From: Acidothermaceae bacterium | GTDB lineage: Bacteria > Actinomycetota > Actinomycetes > Acidothermales > Acidothermaceae | Assembly (NCBI GenBank): GCA_025925185.1 | Contig: JAICLV010000009.1 | Coordinates: 1-29,436, forward strand | Reading direction: 5' to 3' | DNA: 29,436 bases | Part shown: one piece after another, positions 15,160 through 22,084 of the stretch | Position numbering within the stretch: the stretch's first letter is position 1 | How the letters are laid out: each line of letters opens with the position of its first letter | Made by a program: the position numbers and the translations under genes | The notes under the pieces: generated by a model | The model's input: the letters and a program-made list of their open reading frames with translations, nothing else | Told to the model about the DNA's origin: nothing | Database searches by the model: none

Positions 15160-15966
15160 CTACCGAACCACTACGGCCGATAATCGCGCCACAAGCTCGG
15201 CTTGCGCGAGCGCGCGCGCCTGTTCAGGCGTTGTTGCGAGGACGACGAGAGCGCCGTCGCCGGTGACCGATTCGAGGCTGCTTCCCACGTCGTCCGGGTG
15301 GTCGCCGTTGTTCGTGCCGGCACCGGCAATGGGGGCCGAGATGATTCGCACGTCGCTCGCCACAACGGCCGCCAACGCCGATGAGGTCGTCGGCGTGCTA
15401 GCAGTGCCGGACGACGGCGTCGCGGCGAGCACATCGACGTATTCTCCGGCACTCAAGAGGGACGCCGCCTCGACGTCGGCGAAGCGAACCGGCATTGCGA
15501 CGAGTCCGTTCCCGGGCGGCGCGAGCGGCGTGCCACCCATGCTGTTGGCTCGATTACCGCCGTCCAGCCGGACGTCGGTAATCGGCTCGCCGCTGCGAAT
15601 CGGGCTGGCCGCCGCGCGCCCCACGACGTCCGAGATGGCGGTGAACGCACCGGTCGGCTCGGCGTCGGCGGGCAGCGTGACCCACCGCACGTCGTCCGGC
15701 TTCAGGACCGTGCCGGTCGCGACGTCGTGCGCGGCCGCGACGACCTGCAGCGTCGGGGGTCTTGACGGGGCGAGGCTGCCCAGCCCGATGGCGGCGGCCA
15801 GGGCTGCGCAGCCGGCACCCGCGACGCGGCGGTGGCGCAGCAGCGCGCGCCAGGCGAGCGCGGGCAGCTCGCGCGGCTGCGGCTTGCCGTGTCCGAGCGC
15901 GGGCGCGGACCGGAGCGGGCCTAGCGGGGGTGACAACGACCTGACGACCCGGTGGTGCGCGCGCAC
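15160..15966 (-). CDS. SAF-domain membrane-anchored protein (CpaB/RcpC-like)
   Basis: A 268-residue protein with a Pro/Arg-rich cytoplasmic N-terminus, one TM helix (about 48-66; VAGAGCAALAAAIGLGSL) and an extracytoplasmic SAF domain (about 73-135; VVAAAHDVATGTVLKPDDVR, PIRSGEPITDVRL), then a region with a conserved-looking core (LVAMPVRFADVEAASLLSAGEYVDVLA) and a long Thr/Ser-Ala linker. SAF domains occur in Flp-pilus assembly protein CpaB and in flagellar FlgA; no pilus genes are here, so the actual role is unknown. I took the GTG at 15966, four bases after the MTAP stop; the open frame extends upstream inside MTAP, so the exact start is uncertain. It is convergent with mscL. Confidence 0.8.
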   Translation of the reverse strand: MRAHHRVVRSLSPPLGPLRSAPALGHGKPQPRELPALAWRALLRHRRVAGAGCAALAAAIGLGSLAPSRPPTLQVVAAAHDVATGTVLKPDDVRWVTLPADAEPTGAFTAISDVVGRAAASPIRSGEPITDVRLDGGNRANSMGGTPLAPPGNGLVAMPVRFADVEAASLLSAGEYVDVLAATPSSGTASTPTTSSALAAVVASDVRIISAPIAGAGTNNGDHPDDVGSSLESVTGDGALVVLATTPEQARALAQAELVARLSAVVVR

Positions 15967-15970
15967 GAGT

Positions 15971-16783
15971 TCAGTAGGGCAGTTCGAACGGCAGCGCCTG
16001 ACCTTCAAGCGCGTGCGGGCACGGGCAGTCGCGCTCGGCGGGCAGGGTCTCGACGACGCGCGCGAGCGTGTCGCGCAGCCGGTCGATGCTCTTCGCGAAG
16101 ACCTCAAGTACCTCGCGATGTGACACTCCGGCGCCTTCGACGCCGGCGTCAAGGTCGGTGACGACGGCGACGGACGTGTAGCACAGCGCCAGCTCGCGGG
16201 CGAGCGTCGCCTCCGGCTGTCCGGTCATGCCGACGATCGACCACCCCGCCGCCGCGTTCTGCCGCGACTCCGCGCGGCTGGAGAAGCGCGGACCTTGAAT
16301 GACGACGAGCGTGCCGCCGTCGACGGCGGGCCAGTCGCGCGCCGCGTCGACGACCGCGCGCCGGCCGACGGGGCAGTACGGGTCGGCGAACGACACGTGC
16401 ACGACCGGGCCGACGCTGTCGTAGAAGGTGCCGTCGCGGCCCGCGGTGCGGTCGACGACCTGGTCGGGAACCACGAGCGAGCCCGGCCCGAGCTCGGGGT
16501 GCAGCGAGCCGACCGCGCACGGCGCCAGCACCTGCCGCACGCCCACCGCGGCTAGCGCCCACAGGTTCGCCCGGTACGGCACCCGGTGCGGCGGGAAGCG
16601 GTGGTCGCGCCCGTGCCGCGGCACGAAGGCGACCGGACGGTCGCCGACGAGTCCGGTCAGCACCGGCTCAGCGGGTGGGCCGAACGGCGTCTCGACCTCG
16701 ACCGGCGTCGCGTCGGCGATGAACTCGTAGAAGCCTGAGCCGCCGATCACGCCGATCGGCGGCTGCTCAAAGCGCGGGATCAT
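15971..16783 (-). CDS. mtnP: S-methyl-5'-thioadenosine phosphorylase (MTAP/PNP family)
   Basis: Phosphorolyses methylthioadenosine, a by-product of polyamine and other SAM-dependent pathways, to adenine and methylthioribose-1-phosphate. The 270-residue protein shows family blocks IGVIGGSGFYEF, PRHGRDHRFPPHRVPYRANL, GPRFSSRAESR (164-174), IVGMTGQPEATLARELALCY and VTDLDAG. Asp210 and Asp212 sit where adenine-specific enzymes have acidic base contacts, rather than the Asn of 6-oxopurine enzymes, which favours MTA over methylthioinosine. ATG 16783 has no ribosome binding site but lies 7 bases after TAGATT, so it is probably leaderless. The SAF gene follows after 4 bases. Confidence 0.93.
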   Translation of the reverse strand: MIPRFEQPPIGVIGGSGFYEFIADATPVEVETPFGPPAEPVLTGLVGDRPVAFVPRHGRDHRFPPHRVPYRANLWALAAVGVRQVLAPCAVGSLHPELGPGSLVVPDQVVDRTAGRDGTFYDSVGPVVHVSFADPYCPVGRRAVVDAARDWPAVDGGTLVVIQGPRFSSRAESRQNAAAGWSIVGMTGQPEATLARELALCYTSVAVVTDLDAGVEGAGVSHREVLEVFAKSIDRLRDTLARVVETLPAERDCPCPHALEGQALPFELPY

Positions 16784-16790
16784 GCCCACG

Positions 16791-16796
16791 AATCTA
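16791..16796 (-). promoter_or_regulatory. Candidate -10 box for leaderless mtnP
   Basis: TAGATT on the minus strand matches the actinobacterial TANNNT -10 pattern and ends 7 bases before the ATG, where transcription would begin at or next to the start codon. No Shine-Dalgarno sequence is present and no clear -35 is seen. Confidence 0.5.
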
Positions 16797-16842
16797 GGCG
16801 ACGGGGAGCCGTTCGCTGGCGCGTCGTTCACGAGCGGTGGAC

Positions 16843-16857
16843 GGCGCGTTGCGCGCC
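16843..16857 (-). terminator. Second hairpin downstream of the micro-ORF
   Basis: GGCGCG (16843-16848) and CGCGCC (16852-16857) are exact complements around a 3-base loop. It lies between the main hairpin and the mtnP start and could back up termination. Confidence 0.4.
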
Positions 16858-16886
16858 TGTGGGTAACCGCTACCTCGGAATGAAGG

Positions 16887-16916
16887 GGCCCGGCGACGCT
16901 GTCGCGCCGCCGGGCC
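16887..16916 (-). terminator. GC-rich hairpin directly after the 9-residue micro-ORF
   Basis: GGCCCGGCG (16887-16895) pairs perfectly with CGCCGGGCC (16908-16916) around a 12-base loop. In the minus direction it starts 10 bases after the micro-ORF stop and is followed by CCTTCATTCC, a weak pyrimidine tract. It looks like a terminator or an attenuator stem. Confidence 0.6.
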
Positions 16917-16926
16917 GTGGATCGGA

Positions 16927-16956
16927 TCAGGCCTTGGTCCAGTGAGTGTCGCGCAT
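16927..16956 (-). CDS. 9-residue micro-ORF (MRDTHWTKA) with strong ribosome binding site
   Basis: ATG at 16956 begins nine sense codons (Met-Arg-Asp-Thr-His-Trp-Thr-Lys-Ala) ended by TGA at 16927. AAAGGAGG stands 10 bases upstream, the best match to the anti-Shine-Dalgarno sequence I noticed in this window, and nothing else on that strand could use it. The stop is followed by a 9-bp GC hairpin. This could be a leader peptide with an attenuator for mtnP/SAF, or a stand-alone tiny mRNA, since mtnP seems to have its own leaderless promoter. A single Trp and a His are present but no run of one amino acid, so classic amino-acid attenuation is not obvious. Confidence 0.55.
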   Translation of the reverse strand: MRDTHWTKA

Positions 16957-16966
16957 GGCGAAGCCG

Positions 16967-16972
16967 CCTCCT
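16967..16972 (-). promoter_or_regulatory. Strong Shine-Dalgarno site of the micro-ORF
   Basis: AGGAGG within GGAAAGGAGGCGG, 10 bases before the micro-ORF ATG. Its quality, in a window where many genes have weak or no site, is the main reason to believe the micro-ORF is translated. Confidence 0.65.
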
Positions 16973-17000
16973 TTCCGACGGGGAAGACCCGCAAGCGGGC

Positions 17001-17029
17001 TCGGTATGTGGATGGCGCTCAACATCCAA
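17001..17029 (-). promoter_or_regulatory. Possible promoter for the micro-ORF transcript
   Basis: On the minus strand TTGGAT (17024-17029), a 17-base spacer and TACCGA (17001-17006) make a partial match to a housekeeping promoter, 45 bases upstream of the micro-ORF start. The -10 lacks the final T, so this is a weak call. Confidence 0.25.
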
Positions 17030-17146
17030 CGACCTGACCGGCCCCGATGGCTAGCCCTTCGCTGATTTCGCGGGTAAGGTCATCGATCAATCGTCCGGTT
17101 ACAGCCGGTGTGCGTGGGGTATCCGTCCATCGCGCGGGGGGTGGCC

Positions 17147-18448
17147 ATGAGCGTCGCTAAGTCGGTTAAGGCTGGCTTCGCGCTCCCTATGCGGGCTCGG
17201 CTGCTAGTCGCCGCCGTGCTTCTCGCCTACGCGGCGGTCGTCATCTCAGGACTTGCCGGCGCGCGGCTCGTAGACCGCGACCTCGCGACCTTCGCCGTCT
17301 TCGCGATCGCAGTCGTCGCCAGCGTCGAGATCTCGCTGCGGCTCGCTTGGCCACGCACCCGTGCCGACCGCATCTCGCGAGACTTCCTTGGTGTCTGGGC
17401 GTGGCCGGTGACATTGCTGCTGCCGCCCGCCCAGGCGGCGCTCTTCTCCGTGGTGGCGGTCGGCTGCATCCAGGTCCGCGGCGGCAAGCTCAACGTGGTC
17501 AAGATCGCGTACAACGCTGCTGCGATCGGACTCGCTAGGGCGGCCGCTGCCGCCGTACACCAGTCCCTTGGCGCTGGCCACCAGCCAAGCATCACGCCTC
17601 ACGAGTTAGTCGGGACGCTGCCGCACGTGCTCGCGGTGGTCGTGGCGGTGGCGACGTTCTGGGTTGTCAACAACGGCCTTGTCGCCGCGATCGTGGCTGC
17701 GACGGCCAGCCCGTCAGCCGCCAGAGGGATCGCGAATCGCGAAAGCCTCATGACGGACGCCGTCGACATCGGGATGGGCGTCGTCGTCACGCTGGCGTGG
17801 GTGACGAGCCCTTGGTTGTTGCCGTTCGCGGCCGCCCCCGTGCTTTACATGCAGCACCAGGCGTTCTCGGGGCTGCGTGCCGCCGTCCGAACTGACCACC
17901 TGACCGAGGTGGCGACCGGCCATTACTGGCGTGATGTCGCCGCCCGTGAGTTGGCCCGGGCCAGCGCGAGCCATGCGCCGCTGTCGTGCCTGCTCGTCGA
18001 CCTCGACCACTTCAAGGACGTCAACGACAAGCACGGGCACCTTGTCGGCGACGCGGTGCTGTCGGCCGCCGCCCGGGCGATCAGCAACGCGGTGCGTCCG
18101 CGCGACCTCGTTGGCCGGCTCGGTGGCGAGGAGTTCGCCGTCCTGCTCGCTGGACTGATCCCGAGCGAGGCGTCGGCCGCTGCCGAGCGCATCCGCGCCG
18201 ACGTCGGGGCGGTGCAGGTGCGATGCGACGAAGGCAGCTGGGTCGGCGTCACGGCGTCCATCGGCGTCGCGCACCTGGACGGCGACGTCGAGACACTCGA
18301 CGCGCTGCTCGCCGCCGCCGACGGGGCGATGTATCAGGCGAAGGCGGCGGGTCGAGATTGCGTGCGCGCCACGGCGCGAAGCGCCACGGTGATCGACCTG
18401 ACAGCGCTGCCCGACCCGTCGGTTGCGCGCGAGGCGCTGGGGCGCTAG
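17147..18448 (+). CDS. Membrane diguanylate cyclase (GGDEF domain)
   Basis: Makes cyclic di-GMP from two GTP. The 433-residue protein has an N-terminal membrane sensor of about six helices (roughly 16-36, 46-66, 84-110, 122-140, 158-186 and 208-232) without a family I can name, then a GGDEF domain (about 248-425). The active site is intact: metal-binding LLVDLDHFKDVND (Asp285), GGEEF at 326-330, and an RxxD product-inhibition site (Arg317-Asp320) five residues before it. ASIGVAHLDGD and DGAMYQAKAAGRD complete the domain. ATG 17147 follows a G-rich stretch; GTG 17141 is an in-frame alternative. No phosphodiesterase is nearby. It lies on the opposite strand between mtnP and fmdB. Confidence 0.94.
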   Translation: MSVAKSVKAGFALPMRARLLVAAVLLAYAAVVISGLAGARLVDRDLATFAVFAIAVVASVEISLRLAWPRTRADRISRDFLGVWAWPVTLLLPPAQAALFSVVAVGCIQVRGGKLNVVKIAYNAAAIGLARAAAAAVHQSLGAGHQPSITPHELVGTLPHVLAVVVAVATFWVVNNGLVAAIVAATASPSAARGIANRESLMTDAVDIGMGVVVTLAWVTSPWLLPFAAAPVLYMQHQAFSGLRAAVRTDHLTEVATGHYWRDVAARELARASASHAPLSCLLVDLDHFKDVNDKHGHLVGDAVLSAAARAISNAVRPRDLVGRLGGEEFAVLLAGLIPSEASAAAERIRADVGAVQVRCDEGSWVGVTASIGVAHLDGDVETLDALLAAADGAMYQAKAAGRDCVRATARSATVIDLTALPDPSVAREALGR

Positions 18449-18789
18449 GCCGACGCCGCCTTGCCCGCGCCCGAGGCCGAGGCCTTCGAGTCGGACGACG
18501 AGCCCGTTGACGTCGACGCCGACGTTGACGCCGCGGCCGACGACTCAGAGCTGGCCGGCGACGCGGCGGTGGAGGTAGACGACGGGGAAGCGGCGTCCGT
18601 GCTCTTCTTGGAGTCGCGGCTGTCGGTGCGGTAGAAACCCGAGCCTTTGAACACGATGCCGACCGAGTTGAACACCTTCCGCAACCGGCCGTGACAGGCC
18701 GGGCACTCGGTGAGCGGGTCGTCGGTGAACTTCTGGACGACCTCGAGCGGTTCTCCGCATTCGGTGCACGCGTACTGGTACGTCGGCAC
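18445..18789 (-). CDS. FmdB-family zinc-ribbon protein with Ser/Ala-rich tail
   Basis: A 114-residue protein. The first 55 residues are a typical FmdB/CxxC_CxxC_SSSS zinc ribbon: MPTYQYACTECGEPLEVVQK, Cys8, Cys11, Cys29 and Cys32, and the signature KGSGFYRTD. The remainder is a low-complexity Ser/Ala/Thr tail ending GAGKAASA. FmdB was named as a putative regulator of formamidase/amidase genes, but the role of most members is unknown. The GTG start at 18789 has AGGAGG (18797-18802) 7 bases upstream. The TAG shares CTAG (18445-18448) with the stop of the convergent GGDEF gene. A CIRCE-like inverted repeat overlaps the start of its ribosome binding site, suggesting heat-shock (HrcA) control. Confidence 0.92.
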   Translation of the reverse strand: MPTYQYACTECGEPLEVVQKFTDDPLTECPACHGRLRKVFNSVGIVFKGSGFYRTDSRDSKKSTDAASPSSTSTAASPASSESSAAASTSASTSTGSSSDSKASASGAGKAASA

Positions 18790-18800
18790 GGGCTAGCCTC

Positions 18801-18827
18801 CTAGCACTCTCAACCTTCGACTGCTAA
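18801..18827. promoter_or_regulatory. CIRCE-like operator upstream of fmdB
   Basis: Read on the minus strand the site is TTAGCAGTC, a 9-base spacer, then GAGTGCTAG. The CIRCE consensus bound by repressor HrcA is TTAGCACTC-N9-GAGTGCTAA, so 16 of 18 arm positions match and the spacer is exact. It lies in the leader of fmdB, 12 bases from the start codon and touching the ribosome binding site, a placement like that in groE operons. Confidence 0.65.
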
Positions 18828-18912
18828 TGATGCGCCAAGATCGGACCGGCGTCCACTTGGGGGCTCGGATCGCCTGTGGCCGAGGGAAGGCGCTGACGCG
18901 ACCTGCTGCGGT

Positions 18913-20835
18913 TCACCCCAAGGCGGCGGACAGCTCGTCCTCGACCGAGGCGGGCAGGGCAGTGGCGCCGCCGACGACGACCGTCACCAACGTGCCGGAC
19001 GACGCGAGGTAGTCGACGACTGCGGCCGGCAGCGGTCCGACCGGGGGCGCGAGCAGCAGGGCCCCGCCGCGGTCGGCGACGTAGGCGCCGCCCGCGGCGG
19101 CATCGGGGAACGCCGCGCCCGATGCCACCCCGATGATTCCCGGATGCGGCGCGAACTTCGACGCCACGGCGGCCGCCGTGGCATAGCGGTCCTCACCGGC
19201 GATGCAGGTCGCGACCGGGGCGGCCTGGCAGGCGAGCCCGCCGATCGCGTACTGGGCGCCGTGCCGGGCGCGCAGGTAGTCCGCGGTCGACGGCGTGAGG
19301 CGGGTGCCGTCGGACAGCACGACCGCGCCGCCGGTTAAGGCGGCCGCCGGCCCGGCCGCGAGCGCGTCGGGATAGTCGGACGCGGTGGCGACGAACGTCG
19401 TGTCAGGGTTGCCCAATGCGGCTGCGACCGCGATGGCGGTCGTGTACCGATCTGCGCCGCCGATCCGTTTGACCACGTAGCCCCCGGCCTCGACGGTCTC
19501 GGCGACGGCGGCCGACAGCGCGACCGGCCCCCCCAGGAGGTAGACCGTCCCTCCGGCGGGCAGAACGCGGCGGATCTCCGCGGCGACAGTCGCGTCCAAC
19601 GCGTCGGACGGTGTGAGCAGCAATGGCCCGCCGGCATGCGCGGAAAGCGGCGCGCCGACAAGTGAGTCGGGGAAGACCTCGTCTCGGGCCAGCACCACGG
19701 CGTGCGCCGACCCGGCGGCCGGGAACCCGGCGTTGGAGACGGCGATCGCAGTGGCGTCCCGGTCGGTGCCTTGGAGGCGGCTGACCTGGGGAGCGGGCGC
19801 CGCCGGCGGCGTGGCTGGCGGCGGAGGCGGCGGAAAGCCGTACACCCACGTGTCTCCCAGGACGGTCGGGCCGGAAAGGCCGCCGAACAGCACCAGCTCG
19901 CCGCTGTGTCCGTCGAAGGTCGACACGGCGCCGGTCCGGCCAGCCGGGACATGCCCGGTAGGTAGCTGCCACCAGTCGGATCCGTCCCAAAACCAGGTGT
20001 CGGTCGGGTCGAGCGTGCCATCGCCACCGCCGAACAGCAGGTCGAGCCCGGCGGAACCGTGGTAGGCGAGCGTGAAACCCGCGCGGGGGTCGGGGCTGTG
20101 CGCCGGTGACTGCTGGGCCCAGTCGGATCCGTCCCATTCCCAGGTGTCGCCGGCGTAGGCAGCGCCATCGAACCCGCCGAACAGGACGACGTTTTGGTCG
20201 ACCCCGTTGTATGCGATGGCGGTTGTCCGGGGGGTGGGGCTGTGCGCCGGTGACTGCTGGGCCCAGTCGGATCCGTCCCATTCCCAGGTGTCGCCGGCGT
20301 AGGCAGCGCCATCGAACCCGCCGAACAGCACGAGCTGGCCGGTCGCCGGGTCGTCGGTGAGCGCCCCCGACCAGCGCGCCGGGGGAGCGTGCGTCGGCGA
20401 CTGCTGGACCCAGTCGGAGCCGTCCCAGATCCACGTGTCGGACAGGGGGGTCTGCGTTCCGCCCTCGGGGCCGCGGAACCCGCCGAACAGCACCAGTTGG
20501 TGAGTGGTGGTGTCGTAGGCCATCGACGCGTCGACCCGTGCTGCCGGGGACGTGGTTGGGAAAGCCCGCGTCCACCCGAAGCCTTCCCAGATCCACGTTT
20601 GTCCCGAGTGGCCCGCGGAGCCGTCTCCACCGAACAGCACGACGTTCCCGGTGGCGGCGTCGTAGGCCATCGCGGCCCCGCGTGCCGCGGAAGGCCCGGG
20701 GCCGGTCGCTTGGTACCAGTCGTACGGCATCGCGTGCGCGGCCGCTGGCCATAGCGCCGTTCCCGCCGTCATCGTCGCGACGGCCGCGGCGAAGGCCGCC
20801 GCCCGCCGCTTGTTCCTGGGGATCGGCGACGTCAT
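18913..20835 (-). CDS. Secreted kelch beta-propeller protein with three CWB2 repeats
   Basis: A 640-residue exported protein. Signal peptide: MTSPIPRNKRRAAAFAAAVA onward, cleaved near AAAHAMP (about residue 35). A six-bladed kelch/galactose-oxidase-like propeller follows (about 40-335), with LFGG turns at about 67, 117, 170, 218, 267 and 316 and DTWxWDGSDW strands. A Pro linker (335-350) leads to three CWB2 domains (351-640; DRDATAIA, ADRYTTAIAVA and [11 protein letters not shown] starts, FPDxLxG or YPDALAAG). The propeller probably binds a glycan or protein while CWB2 holds the protein to the wall; this is inferred. ATG 20835 has GGAAGGA about 6 bases upstream. It is the second CWB2 protein in the window, with a different passenger domain. 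Confidence 0.92.
   Translation of the reverse strand: MTSPIPRNKRRAAAFAAAVATMTAGTALWPAAAHAMPYDWYQATGPGPSAARGAAMAYDAATGNVVLFGGDGSAGHSGQTWIWEGFGWTRAFPTTSPAARVDASMAYDTTTHQLVLFGGFRGPEGGTQTPLSDTWIWDGSDWVQQSPTHAPPARWSGALTDDPATGQLVLFGGFDGAAYAGDTWEWDGSDWAQQSPAHSPTPRTTAIAYNGVDQNVVLFGGFDGAAYAGDTWEWDGSDWAQQSPAHSPDPRAGFTLAYHGSAGLDLLFGGGDGTLDPTDTWFWDGSDWWQLPTGHVPAGRTGAVSTFDGHSGELVLFGGLSGPTVLGDTWVYGFPPPPPPATPPAAPAPQVSRLQGTDRDATAIAVSNAGFPAAGSAHAVVLARDEVFPDSLVGAPLSAHAGGPLLLTPSDALDATVAAEIRRVLPAGGTVYLLGGPVALSAAVAETVEAGGYVVKRIGGADRYTTAIAVAAALGNPDTTFVATASDYPDALAAGPAAALTGGAVVLSDGTRLTPSTADYLRARHGAQYAIGGLACQAAPVATCIAGEDRYATAAAVASKFAPHPGIIGVASGAAFPDAAAGGAYVADRGGALLLAPPVGPLPAAVVDYLASSGTLVTVVVGGATALPASVEDELSAALG
20092..20328. 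repeat. Two identical 93-bp kelch-blade segments, 144 bp apart
   Basis: Positions 20092-20184 and 20236-20328 are identical base for base. The 144-bp period equals one 48-residue propeller blade, so this is an in-frame blade duplication with no silent divergence over 93 bases, implying recent duplication or gene conversion. Confidence 0.95.
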
Positions 20836-20921
20836 TCGTCGTCCTTCCGCTCGCGCGCTAGGCGCCGGGCGGCGTCTCTTACCTCCTCGACAGTGCCGTC
20901 GAACTCCTGACGGATATCGAT
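20832..20921 (-). other. Open frame without start codon, abutting the kelch gene
   Basis: A frame reading IDIRQEFDGTVEEVRDAARR then LARERKDDE ends in TGA at 20832, overlapping the ATG of the kelch/CWB2 gene (ATGA). It looks like the charged helical tail of a real protein. However, no ATG, GTG or TTG occurs in this frame back to the previous stop inside the oxidoreductase gene, so it may be a gene remnant or chance. Confidence 0.25.
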
Positions 20922-20968
20922 CGTCCCGCCCGCCTCGCGACCGCAGACTCGGCGGCCGGCGGTGGGCG

Positions 20969-21994
20969 TCAGGTTGAGGGCGTACCGACTGTCACGAGCA
21001 CTTTCCCGATCGCACCGCCCTCGACCGCGTCGTGCGCGGCGGCGGTCTCCTCAAGCGGGTAGGTGAGCAGCGGCAACCCGGAATCCTCGCCGACGCGCAG
21101 CGCGCCACCGGCGAGCGCCGCGCAGATCGCCGCGATCGCTCGGCGCTTCGCCTCATTCGGCATCGTGTAGACCAGCACGAACTGCCACCTGACGTTGCGT
21201 CCCATCATCGCCCGCACGGGCAACTTGACCTCTCCGACCGAGCCTGACGCGTAAGCCGCGACGCAGCCGCCGGGCGCCAAGACGGCGTTGTCGAGTTCGG
21301 CGTTTTCAACCGGCGCGACCTCGACGATGATGTGAACGCCGTCGGGCGCCGCCGCACGCACCGCGTCGGCCGCCCCTGGCTCGCGGTAGTTGACCACCGC
21401 GTGCGCGCCGGCCGCGCGGGCCAGCCGCGCCTTCTCCTCGCTGCTCACGGTGGCCACGACGGTCGCCCCGGCCCACCGCGCGAGTTCGATCGCAGCATGG
21501 CCGACCGCGCCTGCGCCGCCCGCCACCAGCACCGTGCGGCCGGCGAGCGCGCCCGGCGACAGCTGATCGGGACCCGACTCGGCGACGGTCAGGCAGCGGT
21601 GCGCGGTCATGGCCGGGATGCCAACGCTCGCCCCGACCTCGAATGACGCGTTGTCGGGCAGTGGCACCGCGTGATCGGCAGGGATCGCCAAGAACTCTTG
21701 CGCCGTGCCGTCGGCGCGCTGCCAGGCGGCCTCCCACAGCCACACGCGTTCGCCGATTCGGGCGGCGTCGACTCCCGGGCCGACCTCGACGATCGTGCCG
21801 GCGCCGTCCTGGTTGGGCACGAGACCCGCGTCCGACGGCGTGCCCGGATAGGGGTTGCGCCGGCCCTTCCAGTCGGTCGGGTTGACGCCCGACACCGCGA
21901 CCTGAACCACCACTTCGCCGTCGCCCGCGGTCGGGCGCTCGCGCTCGGTCAGCCGAAGCCCGGGGTCGTCTCGCCGGTACGTGATCGCCCTCAT
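20969..21994 (-). CDS. Quinone oxidoreductase-like MDR-family protein
   Basis: A 341-residue medium-chain dehydrogenase/reductase of the zinc-free quinone oxidoreductase (QOR) type, which reduces quinones or activated alkenes with NADPH. The N-terminal GroES-like domain contains VAVSGVNPTDWKGR, VPNQDGAGTIVEVG and ERVWLW; the Rossmann domain contains VAGGAGAVGHAAIELARWAG, HAVVNYRE and the C-terminal GAIGKVLVTV. Zinc-ligand Cys clusters are absent. ATG 21994 has no ribosome binding site but lies 7 bases after TAACGT, so it is probably leaderless; GTG 22003 is an alternative. It is divergent from the DUF1707 gene. Confidence 0.92.
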   Translation of the reverse strand: MRAITYRRDDPGLRLTERERPTAGDGEVVVQVAVSGVNPTDWKGRRNPYPGTPSDAGLVPNQDGAGTIVEVGPGVDAARIGERVWLWEAAWQRADGTAQEFLAIPADHAVPLPDNASFEVGASVGIPAMTAHRCLTVAESGPDQLSPGALAGRTVLVAGGAGAVGHAAIELARWAGATVVATVSSEEKARLARAAGAHAVVNYREPGAADAVRAAAPDGVHIIVEVAPVENAELDNAVLAPGGCVAAYASGSVGEVKLPVRAMMGRNVRWQFVLVYTMPNEAKRRAIAAICAALAGGALRVGEDSGLPLLTYPLEETAAAHDAVEGGAIGKVLVTVGTPST

Positions 21995-22001
21995 GGCGCA
22001 C

Positions 22002-22007
22002 ACGTTA
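22002..22007 (-). promoter_or_regulatory. Candidate -10 box for leaderless oxidoreductase gene
   Basis: TAACGT on the minus strand fits TANNNT and ends 7 bases before ATG 21994. The same hexamer precedes the phosphatase gene at 25990. Confidence 0.45.
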
Positions 22008-22084
22008 GCGGCTCGTGCTTTGACATTGGCGCTTGCGCTCGGGCGGTCGGCGACGGACGCTGGAACGAACGGGAAGGGTGCCTG

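Noticed and set aside
15134..16123. 329-residue plus-strand frame
   Set aside because: Antisense to SAF and mtnP; no recognisable domain and no ribosome binding site.
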